Shown: positions 45,701-58,489 of the stretch, piece by piece
Position numbering within the stretch: position 1 is the first letter of the stretch
How the letters are laid out: each line of letters opens with the position of its first letter
NCBI GenBank assembly: GCA_033439795.1
Contig: JAUTDP010000006.1
Span: 186,001-250,000 of the forward strand
Source: Sordaria brevicollis
Taxonomy: Eukaryota; Ascomycota; Sordariomycetes; Sordariales; Sordariaceae
Reading direction: 5' to 3'
Length of the DNA: 64,000 nt
The notes under the pieces: generated by a model
What the model saw: only the letters and a program-made list of their open reading frames with translations
Database searches by the model: none
What the model was told of the DNA's origin: nothing
Program-made: the position numbers and the translations under genes

Positions 45701-47648
45701 GGTCAGTTGCTGGGTTTTGATCGATACATACTTGTAGAGCACCGGCCCCACGTTACATGGTTGTATCGCCGGGATTATCATGGACCCTAACCCAGCCGTA
45801 TGAGATATGAGCCCGGGCCCCGGACGGACGTAGACAGGCTGGGTTATGGCCCGGCCGGGGCGAACACAGGACCCACTCCGTGTCCGAGGACCCACTTTCC
45901 CGGCCGACTCTCCGATGTGGCTCGTGGAGTTCATGTAAGTCCTTAATGCCACCAGCCAGAGCCCTTGTAACCCGAACTTGGGGCGGAATATCTGAAGAAT
46001 TAAATTCCGCACCTTCATACGCTCTCAGGCACATGAATTAGAGGGCACAGAGACAACACCCATCCACCTGATTTGCCCATCATTTTTTTTTCTTCACAAA
46101 CCACGTCGTGTCTACCATAGAACAGGCCAGCAAGGCCACATTTTGACTTTACCGTAGATACCCTAACTTAACTTACTCTGCGTGGCTTGTGAAAAAGCTC
46201 CAACGGACTTCGGCATGTAAAAAGGACGGCTCAAGAACGGCTGAAATCGGTGTTAAGATCCCGATATCCGGACCCGAAGCACGAAAAACGATGACTCTCA
46301 CGAGCCCCAAATAACAAGAAGCGATACCGCTGCTCCACGAAACCCCACAAGATGGCTGGTTGACAACTTGACATACGTAACAGGAAAGAGTCACTTCGAT
46401 CAACAGAAGCCCGCCTCCTGTCCAATCACGATTTTGGCGAGGGCTACCAGATTCACACATGCACGGCAGAATAAAAAAAATTTGACCTTTATAACACCGA
46501 CATTTGGGCAAAAAGTCGACGTCAAACATCGGCTTGTAATTGTGATGAGTGACGACATGTCCCAAGTTTTGGCGGTGCTCTCTTGTTTAAACGGCATCAG
46601 ATCGGCCCTCACAAAGATGGCATAAACGAGGTGTCTCGCGGGACGAAAGCATGGAGAGTTTTCGAGCTCACCCATAACGGCCGATCGGCAGTGACAAAAT
46701 ATTCACGGTCAAAATGCCGACGCAAGACGGAGGGGTCCCAAACCAGTGACAGGAGACAGCAGCAAGTTGCTGTGTTGACTGTTGTTGACATGGCCAGGGG
46801 CCGACTTTTCGTGGTGATGCAAGGCCACGATCCAGGGCCTTAAGCAGACCCCCACCCACTTTTTTCATCCGTATTTTGATTGGCCATTGGCTTTGACTCT
46901 AGACGAACTTGGCAAGCGGTGCAAACTTAAATCATCCGGGGACCCCTCCGCGGCGGTCGTCCAGTGTCCAGGGGACCCCCGTTGCCCCGCGCTAAAAGCT
47001 TGCCTGCCGGATGTCGCGGTCCAGCGGCGCTGCGGCCCTGCCGGTCCTGCCAACTCCTGCTCGCTGGACCTGCCCCTCCAGGTACTCTCACGAGTCACCG
47101 AAGACGGCATTGGACAATGGCGTGTGAATGCAGAAAACTTTTCTGAATCCCACCCGCCCAGGCTGTCCCCAACCCAATTAGGGATACAGCGTGGCGGGCT
47201 GACGGGCTTTGGCGGGGCTAGTACCTCGAGGCTGCCGAAACCAAAAAAATATTTACCCCGTGGCCGAGTCCTGGGATCCTTTCTCTTCCCTTTCCTTTCC
47301 TCTCCTCTCTCTCTTCCTCTTGCTATCAAGCAGAGGCCATATCGAGCTTGGATAGTTGAGGATATCCAGCTGAAACACATACACGCATCTACACCAGCAT
47401 CACTTTTTGCCTTCGTTTCTCGCTCCCCCCCCTCCCCCCGCGACGAAAACGAATCAGCTCTAGAGATTCTTCTTGACGAAGCTCTTCTCTCCAACTTTGA
47501 CGTCCTCTCTCAACCACCGTCTTCCATTCTCGATTTGCGCCGCTTTTTCACTACTCTTTTCTTTTCCACTATACCCCCCTCAAAATAGTCGTTTCTCTCT
47601 CGTTTTTGTCTATACGCTTAAAAGTTCTACCGTCTACCTATTTTCGCC
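42721..47648. other. Large intergenic region upstream of both yvc1 and pyr-3
   Basis: A 4.9-kb stretch between divergent genes. No frame shows convincing domains or coding bias. GTGCAGTG-type short direct repeats lie at about 43,990-44,035. Close to pyr-3 (47,270-47,640) there are long C/T tracts (for example CTCTCTCTTCCTCTTG), typical of Neurospora promoters and leaders. Overlapping plus and minus frames at 46,865-47,588 mirror each other and are not called. Confidence 0.45.
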
Positions 47649-50600
47649 ATGGCCGCTACTCTCTACCGCCCCGCCACGGCCCCTATTGCCGATACCCCCG
47701 TCGAGGGCCTCGTTTGCCTCGAGCTCGAGGATGGCTCCGCCTACCAAGGCTATAGTTTCGGTGCTCCCAAGAGCATTGCCGGTGAGCTTGTCTTCCAGAC
47801 CGGCATGGTCGGCTACCCCGAGTCCGTGACCGATCCCTCGTACCGCGGTCAGATCCTCGTCATTACTTTCCCTCTTGTTGGAAACTATGGCGTCCCCTCT
47901 CGAGAAACAATCGATGATCTCCTCAAAGATCTCCCCGCCCACTTCGAGTCCAACCAGATTCACATTGCCGGTCTCGTTACCGCCTCTTATGCCGGTGAAG
48001 ACTTCTCACACTTCCTCGCCACCTCCTCTCTCGGAACATGGCTCAAGGAGCAGGGCATCCCTGCCATGTATGGTGTTGATACCCGCGCCCTCACCAAGCG
48101 CATTCGCGAGAAGGGTAGCATGCTTGGTCGCATGCTCCTCCAGAAGGAGGGCTTCACTGTCGAGGCTCCTTCTCTCGGAGTCCCTGGCGACTGGAAGCCT
48201 CACTTCGAGACTATCGAGTGGGTTAACCCCAACGAGAAGAATCTCGTTGCCGAAGGTAAGCAACAAGCACCTCTTGACCAGACAGTCAGGCCAATGCTAA
48301 CATGTGCCTTCCAGTCTCAATCAAGGAGCCCAAGCTCTACAAGCCCGATGACTCCGTTGCCCTCAAGCACCCCTCGGGTCGCAACCTTCGCATTCTCTGC
48401 CTCGATGTCGGTATGAAGTACAACCAGCTCAGGTGCTTCATCAAGCGCGGTGTCGAAGTCCTCGTCTGCCCATGGGATTATGATTTCTCCCAGGAAGAAT
48501 ATGATGGTCTGTTCATCTCCAACGGTCCTGGTGACCCGCAGGTCATGGACACCACTGTCAAGCACATCTCTGCGGCCCTGGCCAAGAACAACACACCCAT
48601 CTTCGGTATCTGCTTGGGCCACCAGCTCCTTGCCCGCGCTGCCGGTGCCAAGACGATCAAGCTCAAGTTCGGTAACCGCGGCCACAACATTCCCTGCACC
48701 AGCATGGTCACTGGAAAGTGCCACATCACCTCGCAGAACCACGGTTATGCTGTTGACGCCACCACTCTTCCCACCGGATGGCAGGAGCTGTTCATCAACG
48801 CCAACGATGGCAGCAACGAGGGTATCATGCATGTCGACCGCCCCCATTTCAGTGTCCAGTTCCACCCTGAGAGCACCCCTGGCCCTCGTGACACCGAGTT
48901 CCTCTTCGATGTCTTCATTCAGACCGTTGCCAAGTGCACCGCCGATAGCTCCCTCCTCCAGAAGGGTGTCGAGTTCCCCGGTGGTACCACTGAGGAGAAT
49001 GAGAGGCTCCACCCTCGTGTTGATGTCAAGAAGGTCCTCGTCTTGGGCAGTGGTGGTCTGAGCATCGGCCAGGCCGGTGAGTTCGACTACTCTGGATCTC
49101 AGGCCATTAAGGCTTTGAAGGAGGAAGGCATCTACACTGTCCTCATCAACCCCAACATCGCCACCATCCAGACCTCCAAGGGCTTGGCCGACAAGGTTTA
49201 CTTCTTGCCCGTTAATGCCGAGTTCGTCCGCAAGGTCATCAAGTATGAGCAGCCTGATGCCATCTACTGCACCTTCGGTGGCCAGACTGCCCTCTCGGTC
49301 GGTATCCAGCTCAAGGACGAGTTCGAGGCTCTTGGTGTCAAGGTTCTTGGTACCCCCATTGATACCATCATCACTACCGAGGACCGTGAGCTCTTTGCTC
49401 GCAGCATGGAGTCCATTGGTGAGAAGTGCGCCAAGTCCGCTTCGGCCAGCAGTGTTGAGGAGGCCCTCAACGCCGTCAAGGACATCGGTTACCCCGTCAT
49501 CGTTCGTGCCGCTTATGCTCTTGGTGGTCTCGGCAGTGGCTTCGCTAACAACGAAGCTGAGCTCGTTGACCTGTGCAACAAGGCGCTGGCTGCCAGTCCC
49601 CAGGTCCTTGTCGAGCGCAGTATGAAGGGTTGGAAGGAGATCGAGTACGAAGTTGTTCGTGACGCCCAAGACAACTGTATCACCGTGTGCAACATGGAGA
49701 ACTTCGATCCGCTTGGCATTCATACTGGCGATTCCATTGTCGTCGCGCCCTCTCAGACTCTTTCTGACGAAGACTACAACATGCTGCGTACTACTGCAGT
49801 CAACGTCATTCGCCATCTCGGCGTTGTCGGCGAGTGCAATATCCAGTACGCTTTGAACCCCTTCTCTAAGGAGTACTGCATTATCGAAGTCAACGCCAGA
49901 TTGTCGCGTTCTTCGGCTCTGGCTTCCAAGGCTACCGGATACCCGCTGGCTTTCATTGCTGCCAAGTTGGGTCTTGGAATTCCCTTGAAGGAAATCAAGA
50001 ACACTGTCACCAAGGTGACATGTGCCTGCTTCGAGCCTTCGCTCGACTATGTCGTTGTCAAGATGCCCCGGTGGGACTTAAAGAAGTTCACCCGTGTGTC
50101 TACGCAGCTCGGCTCTTCCATGAAGAGTGTCGGCGAGGTTATGAGCATTGGTAGAACGTTCGAAGAAGCCATTCAGAAGGCCATTCGTGCCATCGATTTC
50201 CACAATCTCGGTTTCAGCGAGTCTAAGGGTGCGCTGATGTCCGTTGATGACGAGCTCCAGACTCCCTCTGACCAGCGCCTCTTCGCCATTGCCAACGCCA
50301 TGCATGCCGGCTATACCGTGGACAGAATCTGGGAATTGACCAAGATCGACAAGTGGTTTTTGTCTAAGCTCAAGGGATTGAGCAACTTTGCCAAGGACAT
50401 GTCCAAGTTCACGGCCAACGACATTGTCGGTCGTCCTGACCTTCTCCTTCGCGCGAAGCAGCTTGGTTTCTGTGACCGTCAGCTTGCCAACTTCTGGGAT
50501 TCCAACGAGCTGGCTGTTCGTCGCATGCGTCTCGAGGCTGGCATTACTCCTTTCGTCAAGCAGATCGACACCGTCGCCGCTGAGTTCCCTGCCTTCACCA

Positions 50601-53276
50601 ACTACCTGTACTTGACTTACAACGCCAGCGAGCATGATGTTTCGTTCGATGACCGTGGTGTTATGGTCCTGGGTTCTGGTGTGTACCGCATTGGCTCTTC
50701 TGTCGAGTTCGACTGGTGTTCCGTTCGTGCTATTCGCACGCTCCGCGAGTCTGGCTTCAAGACGATCATGGTCAACTACAACCCCGAGACCGTCAGTACC
50801 GACTACGATGAAGCCGACAAATTGTATTTCGAAAACATCAACTTGGAGACAGTTCTCGACATTTACCAGATGGAGGATGCTACCGGAGTGTTGGGGGCTA
50901 TGGGCGGCCAAACGCCTAACAATATTGCTCTGCCCCTTCTCCGTGCCGGTGTCAGAGTCCTGGGCACTTCTCCCGAGATGATTGACACTGCCGAGAACCG
51001 CTACAAGTTCTCCCGTATGCTTGACCGCATTGGTGTCGACCAGCCCACCTGGAAGGAACTTACCAGCTTCGAGGAGGCCAAGGCCTTCTGCCAGAAGGTG
51101 TCATACCCTGTGCTCGTCAGACCTTCCTATGTGCTTTCTGGCGCTGCCATGAACACCGTCTACTCCGAGGCCGATCTTGAATCCTACCTTCAGCAGGCTG
51201 CCGATGTCTCTCCTGAGCACCCTGTCGTCATTACCAAGTACATCGAGAACGCCAAGGAAATCGAGATGGACGCTGTGGCCAAGGACGGAAAGGTTGTTGG
51301 GCACTTCATCTCCGAACACGTCGAGAACGCTGGTGTTCACTCTGGTGATGCCACCCTCATCCTGCCGCCTCAGGATTTGGAGCAAGCCACGATCCAGCGT
51401 ATCGAGGAAGCCACCCGCAAGATTGGTGCCGCTCTCAACGTGACCGGTCCTTTCAACATCCAGTTCATTGCCAAGGACAACGACATCAAGGTGATTGAGT
51501 GCAACGTTCGCGCTTCGCGCTCTTTCCCCTTCGTCTCCAAGGTTATGGGTGTTGACCTCATCGAGATGGCCACCAAGGCTATCATGGGCTTGCCTTTCGA
51601 GGAGTATCCTGCCGTCGACCGTCCCGCTGGTGGTGTTGGTGTCAAGGTCCCTCAGTTCAGTTTCTCTCGTCTATCTGGCGCTGATCCTGTCCTGGGTGTT
51701 GAGATGGCCTCTACTGGTGAGGTTGCATCCTTCGGTGTTGACAAGTACGAGGCCTACCTCAAGGCTTTGATGTCTACCGGCTTCAAGGTTCCCAAGAAGA
51801 ACATCTTGCTCTCCATTGGTTCTTACAAGGACAAGAAGGAGATGCTGCCTTCTGTCGCCAAGCTTTCTCAGATGGGCTACAAGCTCTTCGCCACCGCCGG
51901 TACTGCTGATTTCCTCCAGGAGCATGACATTCCTGTCCAGTTCTTGGAGGTTCTCGCCCATGGTGATGACCAGAAGTCCGAGTACTCTCTTACTCAGCAC
52001 TTGGCCAATAACATGATCGATTTGTATATCAACTTGCCTTCCAACAACAGGTACAGGCGCCCTGCCAACTACATCAGCAAGGGCTACCAGACTCGTCGCA
52101 TGGCTGTTGACTATCAAATTCCCTTGGTCACCAACGTGAAGAACGCCAAGATCCTCGTTGAGGCCATTGCCAGGTACCGCGATATGGAGATTGGCGAGCG
52201 TGATTACCAGACCAGCCACACACCCCTTCAACTGTCCGGCCAGCTCAACTTCACCCTTCAGGACTCCCTCTCCAGGCCTCACTCTTTCAAGAAGGCCCAT
52301 GTCCTGTCTGTGGAGCAGTACACTCGCGCCGACTTGCATCTTCTTTTCACCGTTGCTGAGGAGATGCGCCTCAGTGTTCAGCGCGGAGCCGTCTTGGACA
52401 TTCTCAAGGGACGCATGCTTGCCACTCTCTTCTACGAGCCTTCCACTCGTACCTCGGCGTCTTTCGAAGCGGCCATGAAGCGTCTTGGTGGTGAGGTCAT
52501 TTCCATCGCCACGCAGCACTCTTCCGTCCAGAAGGGCGAGACTCTGCAGGATACTCTTCGTACTCTTGCCTGCTACGCCGACGCCATTGTTCTCCGCCAC
52601 CCTGATGAGAACTGCGTCGAGGTTGCCAAGAAGTACAGCCCCGTGCCTGTTCTCAACGCCGGTAACGGAAGCAGGGAGCACCCTACCCAGGCCTTTTTGG
52701 ATCTCTTCACCGTTCGTGAGGAGTTGGGCACCGTTCAGGGCTTGACCTTCACATTCGTCGGCGACCTTCGCTATGGCAGACCTGTCCACTCTTTGGTCTA
52801 CTTGCTTCGTCACTACATGGGTGTCAAGGTGCAGCTCGTTTCTCCCAAGGGACTTGAGCTCCCTGCTGATGTTCGCCAGCAACTGGTCAAGGCCGGCCAG
52901 CTGCTCTGCGAGTCCGAGACTTTGACCCCCGAGATCCTCGGCAAGACTGATGTCTTGTACTGCACTCGTGTGCAGAAGGAGAGGTTCACGAGCGAGGCGG
53001 AGTATGAGAAGGTGAAGGGCTCTTACCGCATTGATAACCAGACCCTCAAGCACACCAAGAGCAAGATGGCTATCATGCACCCGCTCCCCAGGAACGAGGA
53101 GGTTGCCGAGGAGGTTGACTTCGACCAGCGGGCCGCATACTTCAGACAGGTAAGATCCCCTCGTGACATGTGTTTCCGCCACAAAGCGGCCATCAAGATC
53201 GTTTGCTGACAGATTGTAGATGAGATATGGTCTCTACTGCCGTATGGCCCTCCTGGCGTTGGTCATGTCTGGTTAG
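47649..53276 (+). CDS. pyr-3: PYR-3: glutamine-dependent carbamoyl-phosphate synthase / aspartate transcarbamoylase
   Basis: Three exons: 47,649-48,255, 48,315-53,149 and 53,220-53,276, giving 1,832 residues. The introns are GTAAGC...CCAG and GTAAGA...GTAG; the last exon reads [18 protein letters not shown], the expected ATCase end. Domains in order are: class I amidotransferase with GICLGHQ (Cys302) and [10 protein letters not shown]; CPSase with two ATP-grasp halves ([20 protein letters not shown] and [18 protein letters not shown]); an MGS-like regulatory domain ([17 protein letters not shown] to about residue 1,494); and ATCase from about 1,525 with [20 protein letters not shown] and MHPLPRNEE. 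It makes carbamoyl phosphate and N-carbamoyl-aspartate, the first two steps of UMP synthesis, and is expected to be UTP-inhibited. Only about 30 residues separate the MGS and ATCase domains, so the DHOase-like domain of yeast URA2 is absent. Confidence 0.98.
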
Positions 53277-55702
53277 AAGATGGTCGTTTCTCTTTTTTTC
53301 ATTTAGGGTTTTCGGTGTTCCGGTGCATAGACAAAAAGGGTTTCATTTCCTTGTCGTGTCTATCTAACACAAAAAGAGTAAGAGATAGAACGCGTAAACG
53401 ATTTCGGTAGACATCTTCGTTTTCGCTTTTTTCTTTTTCTTTCTTTCTTCTTCAAAGTCCGCTTGAAGCGGCTATGATCTAATGACTCTAAATGACTGTA
53501 ATGATTTGTATGAATGATTGTGAATGATGCGTATATGTTCGTGATGTATGTACACTGTTGATCGGTGTTGCGTACGTTGCGTGCGTTACGTTCGTTCGTT
53601 TCGTTCGTTCGTTTTGTATACGTTCTGTATATACGTTTATATTTCGTTTCTTTTTTCTGTTATTTGTTTTTACATACATACGTTTGATACGTATTTTTCT
53701 GTATTTAGCTTAGATCTAATGCCTAATCTAATTTGAATGACTCATCAACTTTCTGTTCACTTTCTGGCGTGATTTGCCATCGTTTCGTCTGATTATCGAA
53801 ACTTGGGAAGATCTGGTGTTTCACCTGCAAGGAACGGATTTCTCGCAGATGCCAATCATCTTGACAATTCATCAGCATTCCGGACCACAAAGACCAAACG
53901 ACGCAGGCATCTCGGGCGGAAGGCAGACAGACGCATGCCAGCTTATGTAGGTTTCTTTTCGGCTTCATTGCATCTTAACGGGGTCATCTGCAGTCTCCAA
54001 CTCTAATCCAGTCCAAGCAAACGCCAAGTGGACATTGAGGCTGAAAGTCTAGACCTTAGACTGGTTGGTGATGGAGGCACTTCGGGCGCTCTTGCAAACT
54101 GCACAGAGGCTAAGCAGTGCTAAGGTCTTGTTGTTACTTAATGCCAAGAGCCTCGCAAATTGAACAAGCATGCTCTGACTTTGCCGGGAGAAATCAGACA
54201 GACCCAGAGAGTTTGGTGGAAAACTACTTCAAAAGATGCAAGATTGGTGATGGCACTTGGTAAATAGCTTGATGAGACTATGAGTGAACCGGGCTTTGGG
54301 GTAGTTCACCGACTTCATGTTTGTCTCGCTGGTAAGTTCAGATGACACTTGTGAGTTGAGGTTATAAAGCTGACATGTTGAAAGGGCCCAAGAGACTCGA
54401 AGTCCCCCGAATGTTCATCAGGAGGCGGTCTCAGTGTGCATTTACTGATTACATAGGTGGCCAAGCACAAGAGATGTCGTGAAGTCGATATCTTAGTTCT
54501 CCTTGACTGGTTTCGAAGCGCTCTTTCCAGTTGCCTCGAGCGTCTGTTGTGGCTTCGGTCCAAGCATCAGGTACAGCCGACGGAAGCCGTTCTTAAATCC
54601 TTTTGGTTTTTCCATTAAAACCATGGACCCAATCATTAGGCTTCGTTCGTAGGTAGAGTGGTTGCTCACCGATCTCGCTCTGTACACCGTCGAGTTTCAC
54701 TCGAGTCCAAGCTCCAGCAGCAGAAGTTCAGCTTGTGATTGAGTTCAGCTTCCGCTTCATCGGCCCCGCTTCACGCCCGGTCACCGGTGGAGTCCCGGGT
54801 GACGCTATCCCCGTTCGTTTGCACGGAGGGGCCGAATTGCAGAAGCTGGCGGAACTTTGACATCGGAAGTGGATTACGGAGGAGAGGACAAGGGTGGACC
54901 CCGGATCGGAACGCCCGTGCTCTTAACAAAACCCCTGGAAGTTCGGGCAAGTTATGATCGCCAAACAGTGCCCTCTTCGTTCATATGTCAAGAATTCTGG
55001 TACGGGTATGGGATGGGCACTGACCGCGTGTTTCCCTCCCTCGCTTTCGTGAAATCGTTTGTTTTCTTGGTTCGTATCAAGAATTCGATGATGTCACACC
55101 AGCCTCGGAGACGGGACGAACATCGGATCAACTGACAACACCTTGGTGGAAGCAAACAGTGCTCATGGTCTAGGTTTCGGTTGTTTTGCTGGTGTAAGAG
55201 TGTAGTCATAATTATACTATTAACTAGGACAAAGACTATATTTTGCATGGTATGGGTATGCACTACTTGCTGCGTAGAAATGGCCATTTCTAGCCTTCCG
55301 CTTCTTTTCCTCTTCGACCATGGATGATCCCATGAAACTTGATAACAGCGCCGTTCTTTGTGTGATGATTTGCAAAACAAAGCTCCCGAAACCCATCAGG
55401 TATACCGACCCAAACGCCTAGTCAAAACTGATCATGTTCCCTCCCATTTTTCCATCGTGTAAAGTTCGTAAACCGATGATTCTCCGGTATGTTTGGTTTG
55501 ATGCTCTGGGCATCAACCTGTGACCACCACACTGAACGCCGAAGAATGGTTTTGACCGAAAGTCCCTGAGAAACCATGTGGGTATAATGCTGGCAAAATG
55601 GCAAACAAAGTAAAGAAAGCCCCCCCAAGCCCCGGCGCATGAGTGATCGACATAAACTCGCGCCTCGTACCTTTCGACTCGGAGGTGACAATGATTGCTA
55701 AA
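53277..55702. other. Intergenic region between pyr-3 and the cyclin gene
   Basis: About 2.4 kb, convergent. The first 450 bases are T-rich 3' UTR-like sequence with a CGTT-type repeat. Short frames at 54,493-54,687 (minus) and 54,739-55,135 (plus) have no recognised product and no support. No gene is called. Confidence 0.5.
53571..53616. repeat. Degenerate CGTT tetranucleotide repeat
   Basis: Imperfect CGTT/CGTTGCGT units run through this 3' flank of pyr-3, next to a T-rich stretch. Confidence 0.7.
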
Positions 55703-56723
55703 TCATCGCATACCCATGTCAAAGGATGGTGGTGAGTTGCATTCAGACAGTGGTGTTCCCGCCGGTGTCAACTGCAATCCCAGACCAAAGACAGCCGCGC
55801 CCGAGCTCACACATCTCTTGTGCTGTTCTTTTTGAAACTGAGATGGTGATTGCGCCGCAGTAAGAGGCGGAAGAACAAGAGCCTGCCTTCCGGCGCGCTC
55901 CATGTCGTTCAGCGCATCCCCAATCAACCGCTCATCCCACAGAGGGAGGATACGATAGTTCAGGTCCTCCATGATGCATTGTTCCGTGATGTTGATTTGC
56001 TCGCACGTCCACAGGTTGTTACCCCATGTGGAACGGTAGTATTGTGTCGGCGCATGAGTATCCTCTAGGAACTTGACGGCGATAACAAGCGCGGCCAGAA
56101 CAATGACCTCGGGCTTGACGCAGTCGATATGGAGTTGACTGACGGCTGCCGCGGCCGGAGTTGCCGGAAGAGTGTATCGCTTTGACTGCTGCTGTTGCTC
56201 GGTGGCGGATCCCGAACCTTCACGATGAGAGGGTGGGCACCGCAGGCGCCAATTGAGCGCGAACTTGGAGCTGAGGGAGTCTAGAATGCAGACGGCGAGG
56301 GCGATCTCATCCAGCTTCAAGCCTGTGCGGGTGAGCAACTCGTGGACAAGAGGCACTGAAGGCGATGCCAGGGACGCAGCCGGTGGGATGAGATTGACAA
56401 GGTGAATTGCAGGACCTGTAAAAGAAAATAATCGTTAAAACATGACTATAAGGTAACATGTTACACCAGGAACACTTACCTAGCAGTTCCGAGTCGAGAA
56501 GCCCCCCATCTTCCACGAGCGATCGGGGGCTCTGTGGGACTGACGAATTGCGGGAGGAGGGGGGCGGTGTGGGGAGATTTGACAGGGGTTGATAGGTACG
56601 GGCAAAATATTCCTCGTCAAATTCGAAATCAGAGTCGTCGTCGTCGTCGTCGTCCATCATGCAAACGTTGCGCTCGTCGTGAATAACACGGTCCTCCACT
56701 GGAGTCATCGTTAGGGAAGGCAT
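55703..56723 (-). CDS. Cyclin-domain protein (Pho80/PCL-like)
   Basis: Two exons, 56,723-56,480 and 56,415-55,703, give 318 residues. The intron (64 nt) is GTAAGT...ACAG. Exon 1 encodes a disordered, acidic N-terminus with an Asp7 run (GAC/GAT repeat near 56,634-56,654) and a Pro/Ser-rich segment. The cyclin box follows: PLVHELLTRTGLKLDEIALAVC, LDSLSSKFALNW, then KPEVIVLAALVIAVKFLEDT and WGNNLWTCEQINITEQCIMEDLNYRILPLWD. The order and the INxxE and LNYRI(L)P blocks fit cyclins of the PCL/Pho80 family that partner a Pho85-type kinase (PCL5-like is most likely). The C-terminus is short and unstructured. The partner kinase is inferred, not shown. Confidence 0.85.
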
Positions 56724-58489
56724 CTTGTTCGATTAACGGTTGTCGTTATGTATCGTAGGCGTGCTGTTTTCCTCTTTTTCCCTCGAATTCTCTTTTCCTT
56801 CTCTTGCTCGTTTTTTTTCTTTAAATGTTTTTGATATGATGGATATATCCAGGGCTCATTCAGGGTAGCCGGGGTCCAGTGCTTCCAGGAGGGCACAACT
56901 GAGAGAAGCAGTTCCAAGGGCTGCTCATATTCACCCGGAAAAGGGACTTTATGGACAGTGACTTGAATCACGCAACGGGTCGTGGAATCAGATGAGTCGT
57001 CTCACGGGAGAAAGCGGCGGAAGCGGTGTTGAGTGTGTGCTATTATACACGTTGAAAGACGAAGAAGAAGCTGAGGCCAAGGTCTTCCAACACGAGGTCT
57101 CAGGTCGTACACCTGACACAATGCAGACCGTAAAGGCGTTTGGTTTCTGAAAATAATAAAGATGAAAGGCCTGTTTGGATCTGAGAGAGAATCTGTGTGA
57201 GCAAAGGGGGGGAGGTGGTGGGCAGATATATATGTCCATGTACCTGGACGGAGAGAATGGCGGCCAAGCTATGCAGCTACATCGATGGTTCATCTTTGGG
57301 GTTAACATCAGCTCTTCCCTGGGATGCAGAGAGGAGTCTAGAGACAACGGCCAGGGATTCCAGAGGCCGGGATGGAGGCCGGGATATTGGTGGAGGCTGG
57401 CTTGGCGGTCGTTTCGTCAGATGTTTCCTAGCGCACGTCGTTGCTGCTGGTTTTTGAGCAGTTGTACCTGTGGCCCGCCTTTTGTCCGCCATACGACAGC
57501 AGCGACACCCTCTTGCCCTCCCGTCACCAACCCTCACCCTGTGGCTTCCTCCAGTGGTGCCGTGGTGGTGTCCTGGTCCCTCGCCGTCGCATCCAGTGGC
57601 AGCCACGACCACGGCATCTCGCTCGCTCCCACTCGCCAGTTGCCCCCCTGCTTGCCCTGCCTGTAGCCCCTGTCAGATGCATGGGGACATTGGGGCTCCA
57701 GCACCAGAGAAAAGCGAAAGCGCAACGCGGACAAGCAAAGGACCCGACTCCCGTTGAAAAAGAACGAACGACGATTCCAGCAGCGATCTCCGGCGGCCGT
57801 TGCTCTTTCCATTTTCATAGGTGGCAGTTTCTAACTTGAGAACTGAAAGGTCACTCTCGATGGAACTTGTTTCCACTCTAACGGGCATCAGATTCCACCG
57901 TGCGCTGCAGCATCCGATGTCATGTCGAACCTGTGAGATGCCATCTCAGGTCAGGATTATCGGTGATTGTCAGGCACTCTGGAACCAAGTGAGCCAAGTC
58001 GATCAGGGATACGAGTTCTAAGTTTGTGTTCCTGGCCGCCTGAAAGTCTTTTGGATACTGGTGACTATCCCGAACACAAAGACACAAAATCCGAAATCGA
58101 TGATGATTGCTCGCACTTTCTCCAGTCTTCGATACGGTGCGGATATTCCACCATGGCCATGGACCACCTCCACAGCTTTGGAACACCTTTCATCTCCAAA
58201 GGGGGCAACGAGGCACACGAGGCGGCCCGGTCGGCAGATGACACAGCATGATGTAGAGGAGGTAGTAGGTATTTCTGGGATAACTCCGAGGCTCAGACAT
58301 GCTATCCAGTATCCGTTTGTGTCTTATAAAAATACTTAAACGCCCTGGGCTGTCGGAAAGAGAGACAGTCAGCCATCAATGGAGTCCATGGAGTCGTTGG
58401 TGGGGAGTGTGCATCCAGGTCCGCGCAACTCCCTCCAAAGTCCATTTTAGGCAATTTGCCGTGCCACTATTAACCACCGTACAAACGTA
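56724..58489. other. Cyclin gene upstream region up to the RIP boundary
   Basis: About 1.8 kb of normal-composition sequence with no supported gene. Frames at 57,175-57,839 on both strands overlap and mirror each other. The composition changes abruptly to RIP type at about 58,490. Confidence 0.5.

Noticed and set aside
46865..47588. Overlapping 209-codon minus and 233-codon plus frames before pyr-3
   Set aside because: Both lie in a GC- and pyrimidine-rich promoter/leader, contradict each other and resemble no protein.
48317..53182. Two long minus-strand frames (499 and 503 codons) antisense to pyr-3
   Set aside because: They mirror the strong codon bias of pyr-3, show no domains, and are a common artefact opposite highly biased genes.
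54493..54687. Short minus frame with a protein-like alternative reading (KLDGVQSEIGEQPLYL)
   Set aside because: The alternative frame is closed by a stop just upstream and no ATG exon could be joined by clear splice sites.
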